This document shows positions 27,510-36,129 of a stretch of DNA of 64,000 nucleotides, in pieces (positions within the stretch are counted from its first letter, which is position 1; every line of letters begins with the position of its first letter). Made by a program: the position numbers and the translations under genes. This stretch comes from Verrucomicrobiota bacterium (lineage in GTDB: Bacteria > Verrucomicrobiota > Verrucomicrobiia > Verrucomicrobiales > Verrucomicrobiaceae), in the NCBI GenBank assembly GCA_025360015.1, contig JANYCZ010000023.1, positions 114,005 to 178,004 on the forward strand, read 5' to 3'. The notes beneath the pieces are model-generated. The model was not told the origin of the DNA, did not search any database, and was given only the letters and a program-made list of their open reading frames with translations.

Positions 27510-28523
27510 TTAGAACAGGGAGCCGTGGGCGGCGGCGTGCAGCGCGCGGGCCTGCTCCTGCCATTGCTCGCGTGTGGCGCGGTTTTTGAAGGCCAGCAGT
27601 TCGCTGAAGGCGCGCTGCTCGGCCTCATCCCACAGGGCGATCTGACGCCAGGTGCGGATGCCGTGGGCGCGAAGCTGCTCGCTGATTACTTTTTTGATGC
27701 CCTTGATCTGCGTGAGGTCGTCGTCAGGCACATCGGCCAGCGCGGCGGTGGTTTCCTCCACGCGCAGCAGCACGCGTGTTTGATTCTGCAGCCGCTCGAT
27801 CTCCGCCGTGGCGGTGACCAGGCGCTTTTCACTGTCGGCCAGACTGCGGCGGGCGAGGCCCAGACCGGCCGGATCAGGAGGGGATTTTGTTTCGAGCTTG
27901 CTGATGCGGCGCTGCCAGTCATCGCGCTCCTGCGTCAGCGTGGCGAGGCCCGGCTGCTGCGTGGAGAGTTGTGCTTCGAGGGAGGCGATTTTTTCGCGGA
28001 GGGAGGCGGGCACTGCAGCTTCGGAGCCCTTGGGTTTCGCCGGGGTGCTGCGCTTGCGTTTGCCCTTGGCGATTGCGGCTTCGGCTGGAGCAGGCGTGGA
28101 AGAGGCCACGTCTGCGGATGGCGGCACGTTGCGCAGGTCAGCGAGTTCTTCCTGAGCGGCGGTGTGTTCGGCGCGCAGATGTTCCAAGTCTGCCAGCAGC
28201 CGGGCCCTTTCTGTTTGCAGCGCCAGCGTGGCTTCGCGCGCTTGGAAGGCTTCATCCTTATGCAGCCGCGCTTCGGCTCGGGCAGATTTTAAATCGGCTT
28301 GCAGAGACTGAAGTTCTTCCGAGCTCGCAGCATGTGCGGCGGGCGCTGGAGAGGCCGCTGCCTGGCGGGGCGCGTCTTGTGCTGCGTCCGCCTGTGAGGC
28401 CAGTTCGTCGAGGCGCTTCTGAATGTCACTGCCGCGCCACTGCCAGCCGAACCATGCGAAGAGCGCGGCGGTGAGGCAGAGCAGCGGTGCGAGGTAGAGC
28501 AACAGCCAGAGGAAGGAGGACAT
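27510..28523 (-). CDS. Membrane-anchored coiled-coil protein with helix-hairpin-helix tail
   Basis: 337 residues. One N-terminal membrane helix (about 3-27) is followed by an Ala-rich coiled coil (about 70-250) interrupted by a basic Lys/Pro stretch (KGKRKRSTPAKPKG). The C-terminal HHH-like domain is DDLTQIKGIKKVISEQLRAH followed by GIRTWRQIALW. The tail resembles those of ribosomal L21-associated and other 'flap endonuclease-like' HHH proteins that bind DNA or RNA. The ATG overlaps the upstream stop as TGATG. It may tether nucleic acid or a protein partner to the membrane. Confidence 0.7.
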   Translation of the reverse strand: MSSFLWLLLYLAPLLCLTAALFAWFGWQWRGSDIQKRLDELASQADAAQDAPRQAAASPAPAAHAASSEELQSLQADLKSARAEARLHKDEAFQAREATLALQTERARLLADLEHLRAEHTAAQEELADLRNVPPSADVASSTPAPAEAAIAKGKRKRSTPAKPKGSEAAVPASLREKIASLEAQLSTQQPGLATLTQERDDWQRRISKLETKSPPDPAGLGLARRSLADSEKRLVTATAEIERLQNQTRVLLRVEETTAALADVPDDDLTQIKGIKKVISEQLRAHGIRTWRQIALWDEAEQRAFSELLAFKNRATREQWQEQARALHAAAHGSLF

Positions 28524-30142
28524 CAGCGTAAAGCAGGGGGGGCTGGGTGCAGACGAAGCTGCTCGATGGCTTCGGCGGCCAGGTCTTCAACGATGGCGGC
28601 GGGAATGCCGGCGGGCAGAAGACCGGAGTGGGCCAGCCCACCCGCTTCGACGAGCTGGCGGGTCACCGGGATGAGCGTCCAGGTGCTGCCGGGTTTGGCG
28701 ATGGCGAAAAGGCCAGCGCTGCTCGCGGCCGGTGGCGGCGGCAGGCTTTTGAGCGTGTTGAGGATGTCGCTGGAGGGTTCGCAACTGCCGCGCACATGCA
28801 CTTGGTCGCTGGTGATGATGAAGCGCGAGCTGTAGGCCAGACGCACTGCGGCGATGAGCTGCGCGCGCACGGCCTCCTCGGCGATCTGCCCGGAGAGGAT
28901 GGCCTTGCTGCCAAACAGAGCCAGAGCGATGAAGGCGGGCTCCGTGGGCTGGGAGGGAGCCGGTGCGTGGGAGTCATCCCCCTCCAGCCATGCGCTGAGC
29001 ATGGCGCTGTCATTTTGCAGCGGCTTCACATCCAGCATGGCGGGCAGATTTTCTTTCCATGACTGCTCTTTGACGGCGGTCTGCCAGTCCACCGGTTTCC
29101 ACGCATCCCCGCTGAGACTGAGAAAGCAGGATTTGCCACCGGTCACGCCCCCCTCCGGCAGCAAGGCGGTGGTGATGGGGCCCATGTCTCCGCTGGGGCG
29201 GCGCTGCGTGCTGACGCGGATCTCATCATGCAAACGGCACGGTGCCAGGGCGGTAAGAGCGTCTTCGAGAATTGCATCCTTCATGGCGGGGGTGCCTACT
29301 TCACCCCGCAGGATGATCTGCTGATCCCGGACAGCGATGAAGAGATAACCTGGAGGCAGTCTGGCCAGGCGCTCCTCCTCAGCCTGTGCGAGGCGCTGCT
29401 GCTGGAGGGAGGCGCGCAGCTCATGCAGCGCGGGGAGCACCTGGCTCTGCCACTCGGCCTCGCTGACACCGAGGGCACGTGCTTCGGTGAGCAGTTCAGC
29501 GTCCGACTTGCTCAGCGTCAGCTCCTGCCACGACTGGCCGAGACGGGCGAGGCTGGCCTGCACGCCGGACTGCGGCGCGGGCACGGTGCGCAATGTGGCG
29601 GAGACGTTGGTGGCTTCGTCATGCTGGTCAGCATCCGTGTCAGGCATGCCTTCGGTCATGCCGCCCTGGGTGCTCCAGCTTTCCTGCACGCTGCGCATGA
29701 GGTCGCGTGCTTCATAGTCGTTTGCGGCGGTGCCCAGCAGGCGTGCGTGGTCGCCATGGGCTGCCAGCAGCATCCAGCCCGGGGGGTAAGGAATGACTTC
29801 GACTTCATTGTCCACGCTGCTGACGGGATTGAGACGCCGTCCGAGGCCGCCAGACAGCGGTGCAGGAAGGCGCAGCAGATCGTGCACAGCCGTCTCGATC
29901 TGGCTGCGGTCCTGCGGCGTGCGCACGCTACCGCTGAGGCGTGCCTGCTGGCCGTCAAAGGTGAGGTGCAGCCCATTCAGCCGTTTACGCAAAGCAGGCT
30001 GCTGGGAGAGCGCGTCCCGCGCGGCGGTTTCCAGATCGCGCTCTAGATGAGGGAGGCAAACCAGCGCGCCGATGAGCCAGAGCGCGAAGAGCGATGCAGC
30101 AGAAAGGATCCAGCGCGCGCGAGTCATGACGGGAGGGGTCAC
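28523..30142 (-). CDS. BON-domain inner-membrane-anchored protein
   Basis: 539 residues from GTG 30142, which overlaps the phosphatase stop (GTGA); ATG 30127 is an alternative. An N-terminal membrane helix (about 10-30) is followed by a BON-type domain (LNGLHLTFDGQQARLSGSVR). Two more BON-like repeats follow around 270-310 and 415-455 (FIALALFGSKAILSGQIA). BON domains bind phospholipid surfaces, as in OsmY and the ArfA/OmpATb group. Probably an envelope-stability protein. Coupled to the coiled-coil/HHH gene downstream. Confidence 0.72.
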   Translation of the reverse strand: MTPPVMTRARWILSAASLFALWLIGALVCLPHLERDLETAARDALSQQPALRKRLNGLHLTFDGQQARLSGSVRTPQDRSQIETAVHDLLRLPAPLSGGLGRRLNPVSSVDNEVEVIPYPPGWMLLAAHGDHARLLGTAANDYEARDLMRSVQESWSTQGGMTEGMPDTDADQHDEATNVSATLRTVPAPQSGVQASLARLGQSWQELTLSKSDAELLTEARALGVSEAEWQSQVLPALHELRASLQQQRLAQAEEERLARLPPGYLFIAVRDQQIILRGEVGTPAMKDAILEDALTALAPCRLHDEIRVSTQRRPSGDMGPITTALLPEGGVTGGKSCFLSLSGDAWKPVDWQTAVKEQSWKENLPAMLDVKPLQNDSAMLSAWLEGDDSHAPAPSQPTEPAFIALALFGSKAILSGQIAEEAVRAQLIAAVRLAYSSRFIITSDQVHVRGSCEPSSDILNTLKSLPPPPAASSAGLFAIAKPGSTWTLIPVTRQLVEAGGLAHSGLLPAGIPAAIVEDLAAEAIEQLRLHPAPPALR

Positions 30143-30912
30143 TCTTTTTCGGTGAGCATGCGCACCTCGTCAAAATTGTAGCGCCGAGCCTCTCCCCGTT
30201 GATTCGTCTGCACCAGGGTTCCGGTGCTGGTGTCCAGCGCGGTGAGCCAGCCTTCCCCATAGACCCAGGTGTCCAGACAGATGCGGCCGGGCAGGATGCG
30301 GGGCAGCCCGTTCTTCTGCGCGGTGTGGCCGCAGATCAGGGTCTTGCCGGAGAAATGGGGATGCGAGTCATCAAAGCGCCGCCAGAACAGCCAGTCGTCG
30401 CTCTGATCCGGCATGGGCAGCATGGCGTTCACATTGGCGTGGGCAAAGATGTGGGTGTCGTTCGCATGCCAGCGGCGCAGGCGCTGGCTGAGGAAATCCC
30501 AGTGCTCCTGTGGGATGGCGTCCCAGTCCGGCGCGTCCATGCAACCGTAGGATTGCATGGTCTGCCTGCCGCCAACGCCGTACCATGAGCCGGAGTCCAC
30601 GAGATTGCTGCGGGCATCCAGCATGAGGATTTCATGATTGCCGATCAGCGGGATGAGGTGCGTGCTTTGCTCCAGCTCCAGCAGGCGGTGGATCACGCCG
30701 CGGGTGTCCGGGCCGCGGTCAATGTAATCTCCCAGGGTGACGACGACGTCGTCGCGTTGCGGGTGCAGTTCCTCCAGCATGCGGTCCAGAGCGGTCGAGC
30801 AGCCGTGGATGTCCCCAATGACCAGAGTGCGTCCGCAGGAGCGTTCACGCGTGGGGAGTTTCACCCTCGTCGTGTGAATGTCGGGGGCGTCGTCGCTGAC
30901 CAAAATGGGCAT
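30139..30912 (-). CDS. PPP-family metallophosphatase
   Basis: 257 residues. The four signature motifs are present: GDIHG (33-37), GDYIDRG (61-67), GNHE (91-94), and His in IFAHAN and GHT. They bind two metals and place it with bacterial PrpA/ApaH-like protein or dinucleotide phosphatases. The sequence most resembles bacterial serine/threonine phosphatases of the PP1/2A type. It is first in a three-gene overlapping operon with the BON and coiled-coil/HHH genes, which suggests envelope stress signalling; that link is inference. Confidence 0.88.
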   Translation of the reverse strand: MPILVSDDAPDIHTTRVKLPTRERSCGRTLVIGDIHGCSTALDRMLEELHPQRDDVVVTLGDYIDRGPDTRGVIHRLLELEQSTHLIPLIGNHEILMLDARSNLVDSGSWYGVGGRQTMQSYGCMDAPDWDAIPQEHWDFLSQRLRRWHANDTHIFAHANVNAMLPMPDQSDDWLFWRRFDDSHPHFSGKTLICGHTAQKNGLPRILPGRICLDTWVYGEGWLTALDTSTGTLVQTNQRGEARRYNFDEVRMLTEKE

Positions 30913-30980
30913 CGGTCAATCTTGCGCGATGAGAGCCGGACGCAACCACCGATCATCGTGTTGGCACAATCCCTTTCGCC

Positions 30981-31757
30981 ATGCAAGGTAGCGGCATGCC
31001 CCGTCCCCAGCAGCCCAGCCCCCCGACCTTCCAGCAGTCGCCTGTGGATGGCGGCCCGCCGATTTTCGCGGCCCGGGGGCTGCGCAAAGTTTACCAGACC
31101 GGAGATCTCAATGTGGTGGCGCTCCAGGGGGTGGATCTCGATTTCCATGCCGGAGAGCTCGTCGTGCTGCTGGGTGCCTCCGGCAGCGGCAAGTCCACCC
31201 TGCTGAACATCCTGGGCGGGCTGGACATCCCCACAGCAGGCAGCCTGCGCTACAAAGGCTGGGATCTCTCCGGCGGTGGTGAACGCACGCTGACGCAGTT
31301 CCGCCGCAACTGCGTGGGCTTCGTGTTTCAGTTCTATAATCTCATCCCCAGTCTCACCGCCCGCGAAAACGTGGCTCTCATCACCGACATCGCCCCGGAC
31401 CCGATGAAGCCGGAGGATGCGCTGGACCGCGTGGGGCTGAGCCACCGGATGGATCATTTTCCCTCGCAGCTCAGCGGCGGCGAGCAGCAGCGTGTGGCCA
31501 TCGCCCGTGCCATCGCGAAGAAACCCGAAGTGCTGCTGTGTGACGAACCCACCGGAGCTCTCGATGTGACCACCGGCATCACCGTGCTCGAAGCCATCGA
31601 GCGCATCAATCGTGAGCTCGGTACGCTCACCATCGTCATCACCCACAACGCCGCCATGGCCGCCATGGCGGACCGCGTGCTGCATCTCTCCGACGGGCAC
31701 ATCATCAAGGAAAGCCGCAATGCGACACGGGTGGAAGTGTCCACGCTGAAGTGGTGA
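30981..31757 (+). CDS. ABC transporter ATPase, LolD/MacB type
   Basis: 258 residues. Walker A is GASGSGKST (65-73). The Q-loop is [13 protein letters not shown], the signature [14 protein letters not shown], Walker [12 protein letters not shown] and the H-loop [19 protein letters not shown] is characteristic of the MacB/LolD (type VII) subgroup, which drives lipoprotein release or mechanotransmission export. No FtsX-like permease lies next to it: a thioredoxin gene follows, so the partner is elsewhere. A Pro/Gln-rich N-terminal extension of about 27 residues is unusual. Confidence 0.9.
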   Translation: MQGSGMPRPQQPSPPTFQQSPVDGGPPIFAARGLRKVYQTGDLNVVALQGVDLDFHAGELVVLLGASGSGKSTLLNILGGLDIPTAGSLRYKGWDLSGGGERTLTQFRRNCVGFVFQFYNLIPSLTARENVALITDIAPDPMKPEDALDRVGLSHRMDHFPSQLSGGEQQRVAIARAIAKKPEVLLCDEPTGALDVTTGITVLEAIERINRELGTLTIVITHNAAMAAMADRVLHLSDGHIIKESRNATRVEVSTLKW

Positions 31758-31911
31758 GTGTTAAAGTGAGCCGCAGAGGTGTGCAGATGTAGGCCTTGCC
31801 GCGCCGTGAATGAGCGGGTGCTTGATATAGGCGTGCCGGCGGCTTGAGTTACAGAACCTCGACAGGCGCGTGTGCGTATACAATGGTCAGTCCCCTCCCA
31901 ATTTGCCTTTT

Positions 31912-32370
31912 ATGAACTCCCATCTGACTGCCGATGATCGTGGCATCATCCTTCCATGTCCTGCCTGCGGCACTGCCAACCGCATCGTTTACGCCAAAGC
32001 CGACCTGCAAGGCCGCTGCGGCACCTGCAAAGCTGAACTGCCTCACGTGGCTGCGCCTGTCGAGATCACGAGTGCGTCCGATTTCGCCACGCTCATGTCT
32101 CAGAGCAAACTGCCTATCCTGGTGGATTTCTGGGCTCCCTGGTGCGGCCCCTGCCAGATGATGGCACCTGAATTTGCCAAAGCCGCCGCCAAGGCCGCAG
32201 GCGCGGCCATCCTCGTCAAAGTAAACACGGACGAGCGGCAGGACATCGCCAGCCAGTTCCGTGTTCAAGGCATTCCCGCTTTCGCGCTCATCAAAGAAGG
32301 CATGCTGGTGGCACAAACCACCGGCTTTCAACCAGCAGACCGTCTCCTGGCCTGGATGCAAAGCCAGTGA
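31912..32370 (+). CDS. trxC: Thioredoxin 2 with N-terminal zinc ribbon
   Basis: 152 residues from ATG 31912. Cys16-x2-Cys19 and Cys36-x2-Cys39 form the zinc ribbon of TrxC-type thioredoxins. The active site is WCGPC (77-81) within VDFWAPWCGPCQMMAPEF, followed by the cis-Pro loop (QGIPAFALI). It reduces disulfides in the cytoplasm and is oxidative-stress-linked in other bacteria. The frame opens upstream, but only this start gives a canonical N-terminus. Confidence 0.93.
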   Translation: MNSHLTADDRGIILPCPACGTANRIVYAKADLQGRCGTCKAELPHVAAPVEITSASDFATLMSQSKLPILVDFWAPWCGPCQMMAPEFAKAAAKAAGAAILVKVNTDERQDIASQFRVQGIPAFALIKEGMLVAQTTGFQPADRLLAWMQSQ

Positions 32371-32489
32371 TGCCTCACTTCCGCTGAAACTTCGTGAAGC
32401 AGGGTTTCTTCACCACGCCGATTTTTTCGAGGTCGGCGCAGTGACCTCGGCTTCGACGACTTCGACGGGCGTGGACGCCATCAAGTCAC

Positions 32490-32521
32490 AAAAAAGCGGC
32501 ATCCTGTTGCCAGGATGCCGC
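32490..32521 (-). terminator. Rho-independent terminator of the RRM gene
   Basis: On the minus strand a perfect 11-bp stem (GCGGCATCCTG / CAGGATGCCGC, loop GCAA) is followed by TTTTTT. It lies 44 bp after the RRM protein stop. On the plus strand the same hairpin could end trxC, but with a poor T-tract. Confidence 0.88.
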
Positions 32522-32564
32522 CGTGAATTTTCTTGGGGGTTGGTTGGAGAGTCAGAGGGGACGC

Positions 32565-32981
32565 TTAGTAGCGACCACCACCGCCGCCGCCACCACCACC
32601 GGAGTAGCCGCCACGGCCACCGCCGCCGCCGCCACCACCGCTCTTGCCGCCGCCGCCGCCACCACCGTAGCCGCCACGGCCACCGCCGCCGCCGCCACCA
32701 CCGTAGCCGCCGCCGCCACCAGCAGGGCGATCTTCCTTCGGACGGGCTTCATTGATGGTCAGGTTGCGACCGCCGTAATCTTTTTCATTGAGGCCACGGA
32801 TGGCTTCATTCATGGCGGTTTGGGAATCCATGGTCACGAAAGCAAAGCCACGAGGACGACCGGAGTCGCGGTCCATAGGGAGGTGGATGTCGGTAACGGT
32901 GCCGTAGTCGGTGAAGAGAGCGCGGACGTCGTCTTCGGTGGCGGTGAAGGGCAGATTGCCCACGTACATTTTAGTATTCAT
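32565..32981 (-). CDS. RRM RNA-binding protein with glycine-rich tail
   Basis: 138 residues from ATG 32981. A single RRM has RNP2 MYVGNL (5-10) and RNP1 RGFAFV (44-49). From about residue 87 the tail is almost pure Gly with Arg and Tyr (RGG/GGY-like). The architecture matches bacterial and cyanobacterial Rbp-type glycine-rich proteins, often cold-induced RNA chaperones. The 5' region is unusually long and AT-rich, consistent with post-transcriptional or cold control. It ends in a strong terminator. Confidence 0.92.
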   Translation of the reverse strand: MNTKMYVGNLPFTATEDDVRALFTDYGTVTDIHLPMDRDSGRPRGFAFVTMDSQTAMNEAIRGLNEKDYGGRNLTINEARPKEDRPAGGGGGYGGGGGGGGRGGYGGGGGGGKSGGGGGGGGRGGYSGGGGGGGGGRY

Positions 32982-33444
32982 ATCGATTTTCTTGAGTTCA
33001 GCCAGCCTGAATGAGGGCCGAGTAAGCTCCGAGATCGGATTTAAGAACACCAAAGGAAACAACCTGATGAACGACTTAGCTTAGCCTTTATCAGGTTAAC
33101 TTGCGATGGGACCTTTCGTCTTCATTGAGGGAATAGCAAACGTTAGTTTTGAGGACAGTGGTTTATTCGCGTGCCCCTTTTGAATCTCCACCCACGGTGC
33201 TCGGCCTATCCAAAAAAACTGATGATGAAAATTTCGTCATGTTGAGAGCTACAAGGTGCAGATCGGTATTTTTACGGCGATAGATGGAAAAAACGGACCA
33301 CCGAGTTTTTGAGCTTGTGAAATTTGAATTTATTTCATTCAAATAGAGGTGTTGATACGCTTTCTATTTTTTTGAATTAGGCTTCCTTTTCGTATGTGGA
33401 TGATAAGCTCAGGGTTTATCATATATGTTTCAATCCTTTACTTC
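32982..33444. other. AT-rich divergent intergenic region
   Basis: About 460 bp between the divergent RRM and SDR genes, clearly AT-richer than the surroundings. It probably holds the promoters of both and a long leader for the RRM transcript. ATG codons at 33394 and 33400 are in frame with the SDR gene but look like non-conserved upstream extension. No repeat or hairpin stood out. Confidence 0.5.
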
Positions 33445-34761
33445 ATGATTACCCAAACTCTCCTCAAAAAAGCTACCGTCGGGCGGGCTCTGAACGGTAA
33501 CCGCTCCACAAGCATGCTGGCCGCCAGGGCCCCGCGTCCGTGGATGGACGAGCGCCGCGAAAACGGCGGTGCGGTGAACGGGGTGGAACAGGTACGGACG
33601 GCTCGGGGAAACCTGAGCGCCGGTGCCTTTCCCAATCTGGGAGCCATCACCTCCAGTGATTTTTTCCTGATCACCGGCGTCACTGGCTTTCTGGGCGGTA
33701 CGGTGGTGGCGGAGTTGCTGGCCTCCCACTCGACCGCCAAGCTGCTGCTGATGGTGCGCGCGGGCAGTGTGGCTGAGGGCCTGCAGCGCGTGCGGCGCTC
33801 TCTGGAACGTTTTGAAGTGCCGGCGGCCCTGCTGGACAAGCTTGGCCCAGCGAACATCCTATGCGGAGATCTGGCCAACGTGGCTGCCTTTGCCGAGGAC
33901 ACCAGGCTGGATGCGGTGACGCATGTCATCAACAGCGCCGGCGTCACCTCCTTTGGCAAAGATCCCAATGTGTGGAGCGTCAATGTGGATGGCACGCTGG
34001 CATTTGCGCGCCGTTTGAAGCAGGCCAAGGGACTGAAACGGTTCACCCACATCAGCACAGCGATGATCTGCGGTGACAGGCCGCCGAGCGTGGTGGAGGA
34101 GGACGTGAGCCTGAGCATCAACGGCCAGCACTTGGTCCCCTATACCGAGAGCAAGGCGGAGGCGGAAAGAAGGCTGACGGTGGAGATGGCGGGGCTGCCC
34201 TTTGTCATTGTACGACCGACGATCATCGCCGGGCACACGCGGCTGGGATGCCGCCCGTCTGGGAGCATTTTCTGGGCATTCCGCATGGGCCATGCGCTGC
34301 GGATGACGACGTCTCCGCTGAATGGAATGATCGACGTGGTGCCGGTGGACTATGCGGCACGCGCGGTGCTGCACCTGGCTGCGGCACGCAAGCTGGAGCA
34401 TTCGATCTACCATGTGGGATCGGGGCCTTCCCACAGCTCGACTTTTGCCGAGATCGATGCGGCGTTTGTGAAAGCGACGGGCGACAGCAGCGGAGGGGAA
34501 CTGCGCAGCACCTCCATCGAAGAGGCGCTGAGCCGCAAGGCCAGCTTTCAAGACATCTTCGGCCATTGCAACCGGCGCTTCATGCAGGTGGCCATCCGTC
34601 TCTACGGCGGCTTTGCCGGGCTCAATGCGACGTTTGACAACTCCCGCCTGCTCCAAGAAGGCGCGCCGCCACCGCCAAAGTTTTCGGACTATCTCGGCGT
34701 TTGCCTGGAGACGTGCAAAGAAGTAAACATCTATGCCCAGGCGATGATCGACTTTGTCTGA
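33445..34761 (+). CDS. Extended SDR / thioester-reductase-like NAD-binding protein
   Basis: About 438 residues from ATG 33445. After a non-conserved N-terminus of about 70 residues, the Rossmann motif ITGVTGFLGGTV (about 77-88) begins a 'male sterility'/thioester-reductase NAD-binding domain. Further motifs are LLMVRAG, the VINSAGVTSF loop, and YTESKAEAER with Tyr and Lys of the active site. Such proteins reduce carboxyl thioesters or epimerise sugars. The next gene starts 6 bp after the stop, beginning a four-gene cluster. Substrate unknown. Confidence 0.8.
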   Translation: MITQTLLKKATVGRALNGNRSTSMLAARAPRPWMDERRENGGAVNGVEQVRTARGNLSAGAFPNLGAITSSDFFLITGVTGFLGGTVVAELLASHSTAKLLLMVRAGSVAEGLQRVRRSLERFEVPAALLDKLGPANILCGDLANVAAFAEDTRLDAVTHVINSAGVTSFGKDPNVWSVNVDGTLAFARRLKQAKGLKRFTHISTAMICGDRPPSVVEEDVSLSINGQHLVPYTESKAEAERRLTVEMAGLPFVIVRPTIIAGHTRLGCRPSGSIFWAFRMGHALRMTTSPLNGMIDVVPVDYAARAVLHLAAARKLEHSIYHVGSGPSHSSTFAEIDAAFVKATGDSSGGELRSTSIEEALSRKASFQDIFGHCNRRFMQVAIRLYGGFAGLNATFDNSRLLQEGAPPPPKFSDYLGVCLETCKEVNIYAQAMIDFV

Positions 34762-34767
34762 GGTGGT

Positions 34768-35337
34768 ATGAACATTTCCAGTTTCATTCAGGATTATGGC
34801 CTGGCGGCTTTGGTCCTGGGCACGATCTTTGAGGGGGAAGGCGTGGTGCTGGTGGCCGGGCTGGCGATCCGCCAAGGACTGCTCCCGCCCGTGGCGGCGC
34901 TACTGGCGGCGCTGCTGGGGACGGTGATCTCTGACCAGTTCTGCTTCTACGCCGGCAGGCTGATGGGCGGGACGGTGCTGCGGCGGTTTCCCGGTGTGCA
35001 GAAGCGCTTTCACTCGGTGCGCACGAGGGTGGAAAACCACCAGACGGCCCTCATCTTCAGCTTCCAGTACTTTCCCGGCCTGAGCATGATCGTGCCCTTC
35101 ACGCTGGGGATGACGCAGCTGCTGGCACTGCGCTTTTTGGTGCTGGATGTTCTCTCGGCGGGCCTATGGGCAGCCACGCTCTTGCTGGGCGGATATTTGT
35201 TTGGCATGTCCATCCAGCCGCTGCTGGAGGCGTTTCAGGAGTACAGCGGCTGGTTGCTGGCTGCGCTGGCCTGCCTCATCCTGGGGGTGTTTCACTGGCG
35301 GGCCTCCCGGGCTGCAGCGAAGGAGGAAGGGCTGTGA
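34768..35337 (+). CDS. DedA/SNARE-associated family membrane protein
   Basis: 189 residues with about five hydrophobic segments. The first motif, FEGEGVVLVAGLAIRQGLL, matches the DedA FLExxxPxxP-type opening. A DQFCFYAGRLMGG re-entrant block and RxxPxxS-like FSFQYFPGLSMIVPFTLGM follow. DedA proteins act as lipid scramblases or in undecaprenyl-phosphate recycling. It lies between the SDR gene (6 bp gap) and an overlapping lipoprotein gene. Confidence 0.87.
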   Translation: MNISSFIQDYGLAALVLGTIFEGEGVVLVAGLAIRQGLLPPVAALLAALLGTVISDQFCFYAGRLMGGTVLRRFPGVQKRFHSVRTRVENHQTALIFSFQYFPGLSMIVPFTLGMTQLLALRFLVLDVLSAGLWAATLLLGGYLFGMSIQPLLEAFQEYSGWLLAALACLILGVFHWRASRAAAKEEGL

Positions 35338-36116
35338 GCGGGCGTGCATTCCATATAGCGATGAAGGCGGCAGTGCTGCTGACGCTGCTGCTCTGCTCAT
35401 GCCGCACGGCCAAGAGCGTGGTGGCCGCCGTGGAGATGAAGCCCTCCACCTTCCTGAGCCACGCCAAAGAATTGAAGGAGGTGCGCAAGCGCTCACCCTT
35501 TCTGGGCAACTGGTGGAACCCAGACAAGAAGGTGGCAGCGGCGGTGGAGCAGGCCCGAAAGATCTACATCGCGCCGGTGCTGCACAGCTATGCGCGCCCG
35601 ATGGAGGGCTTTATACCGAAGCTCGAATACGGATCAAGCCGGCGCGACCGCAACCTCCCTGCGATGGCCAAATACATGCGCAAGAAATTCATCCAAGTGT
35701 TTCGTGGTGCCAAAGCCCCGCGCTTCACCGTGGTGGACGCGCCGGAGCCGGATGCGCTGGTGCTGGAGCTCTCCCTGCTGGAATGGGTGCCAAACACCTA
35801 TACTGGTTTTTTGGTGCGTGAGGTGGTGGATTGGGTGACCTTTGACGGAGTGGCCATGGTGACGATGAAAGGTACGCGGGGCATCATCGCAATCGAGGGA
35901 CGTTTGATCGAGCCGAAATCGAAGCAGCCGTGGTTTGAGTTTGCCGACAAGGAGATCGGCAAGACGGTTTTGATCATGCCCATCCAGGAGTTTTTTCCCA
36001 CTGGCCAGGCGCATTTTGCGATCACCGAATGGGCGAAGCAGCTGGAGGAACTGCTGCGGACAAAGTCCGATGTGAAAGTGAAGGACAGCTTCCCCGTGGT
36101 GCTCTGGAATTACTAA
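35334..36116 (+). CDS. Putative outer-membrane lipoprotein (DUF3313-like)
   Basis: 260 residues from GTG 35334, which overlaps the DedA stop (GTGA). This start gives a normal-length lipoprotein signal (lipobox LCSC, Cys about 23), whereas ATG 35361 would leave the signal very short. The mature protein reads WNPDKKVAAAVEQARKIYIA, then PVLHSY and YMRKKFIQVFRGA, with a later LELSLLEWVPNT strand. This follows DUF3313-type lipoproteins that assemble a small alpha/beta domain. The rest of the cluster suggests an envelope role. Confidence 0.72.
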   Translation: MSGRAFHIAMKAAVLLTLLLCSCRTAKSVVAAVEMKPSTFLSHAKELKEVRKRSPFLGNWWNPDKKVAAAVEQARKIYIAPVLHSYARPMEGFIPKLEYGSSRRDRNLPAMAKYMRKKFIQVFRGAKAPRFTVVDAPEPDALVLELSLLEWVPNTYTGFLVREVVDWVTFDGVAMVTMKGTRGIIAIEGRLIEPKSKQPWFEFADKEIGKTVLIMPIQEFFPTGQAHFAITEWAKQLEELLRTKSDVKVKDSFPVVLWNY

Positions 36117-36129
36117 CCCCGCCGCTGCC

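Noticed and set aside
32552..32752. Ala-rich repetitive frames across the RRM protein's glycine tail
   Set aside because: They are alternative frames of the GGC/GGT repeats of the real gene.
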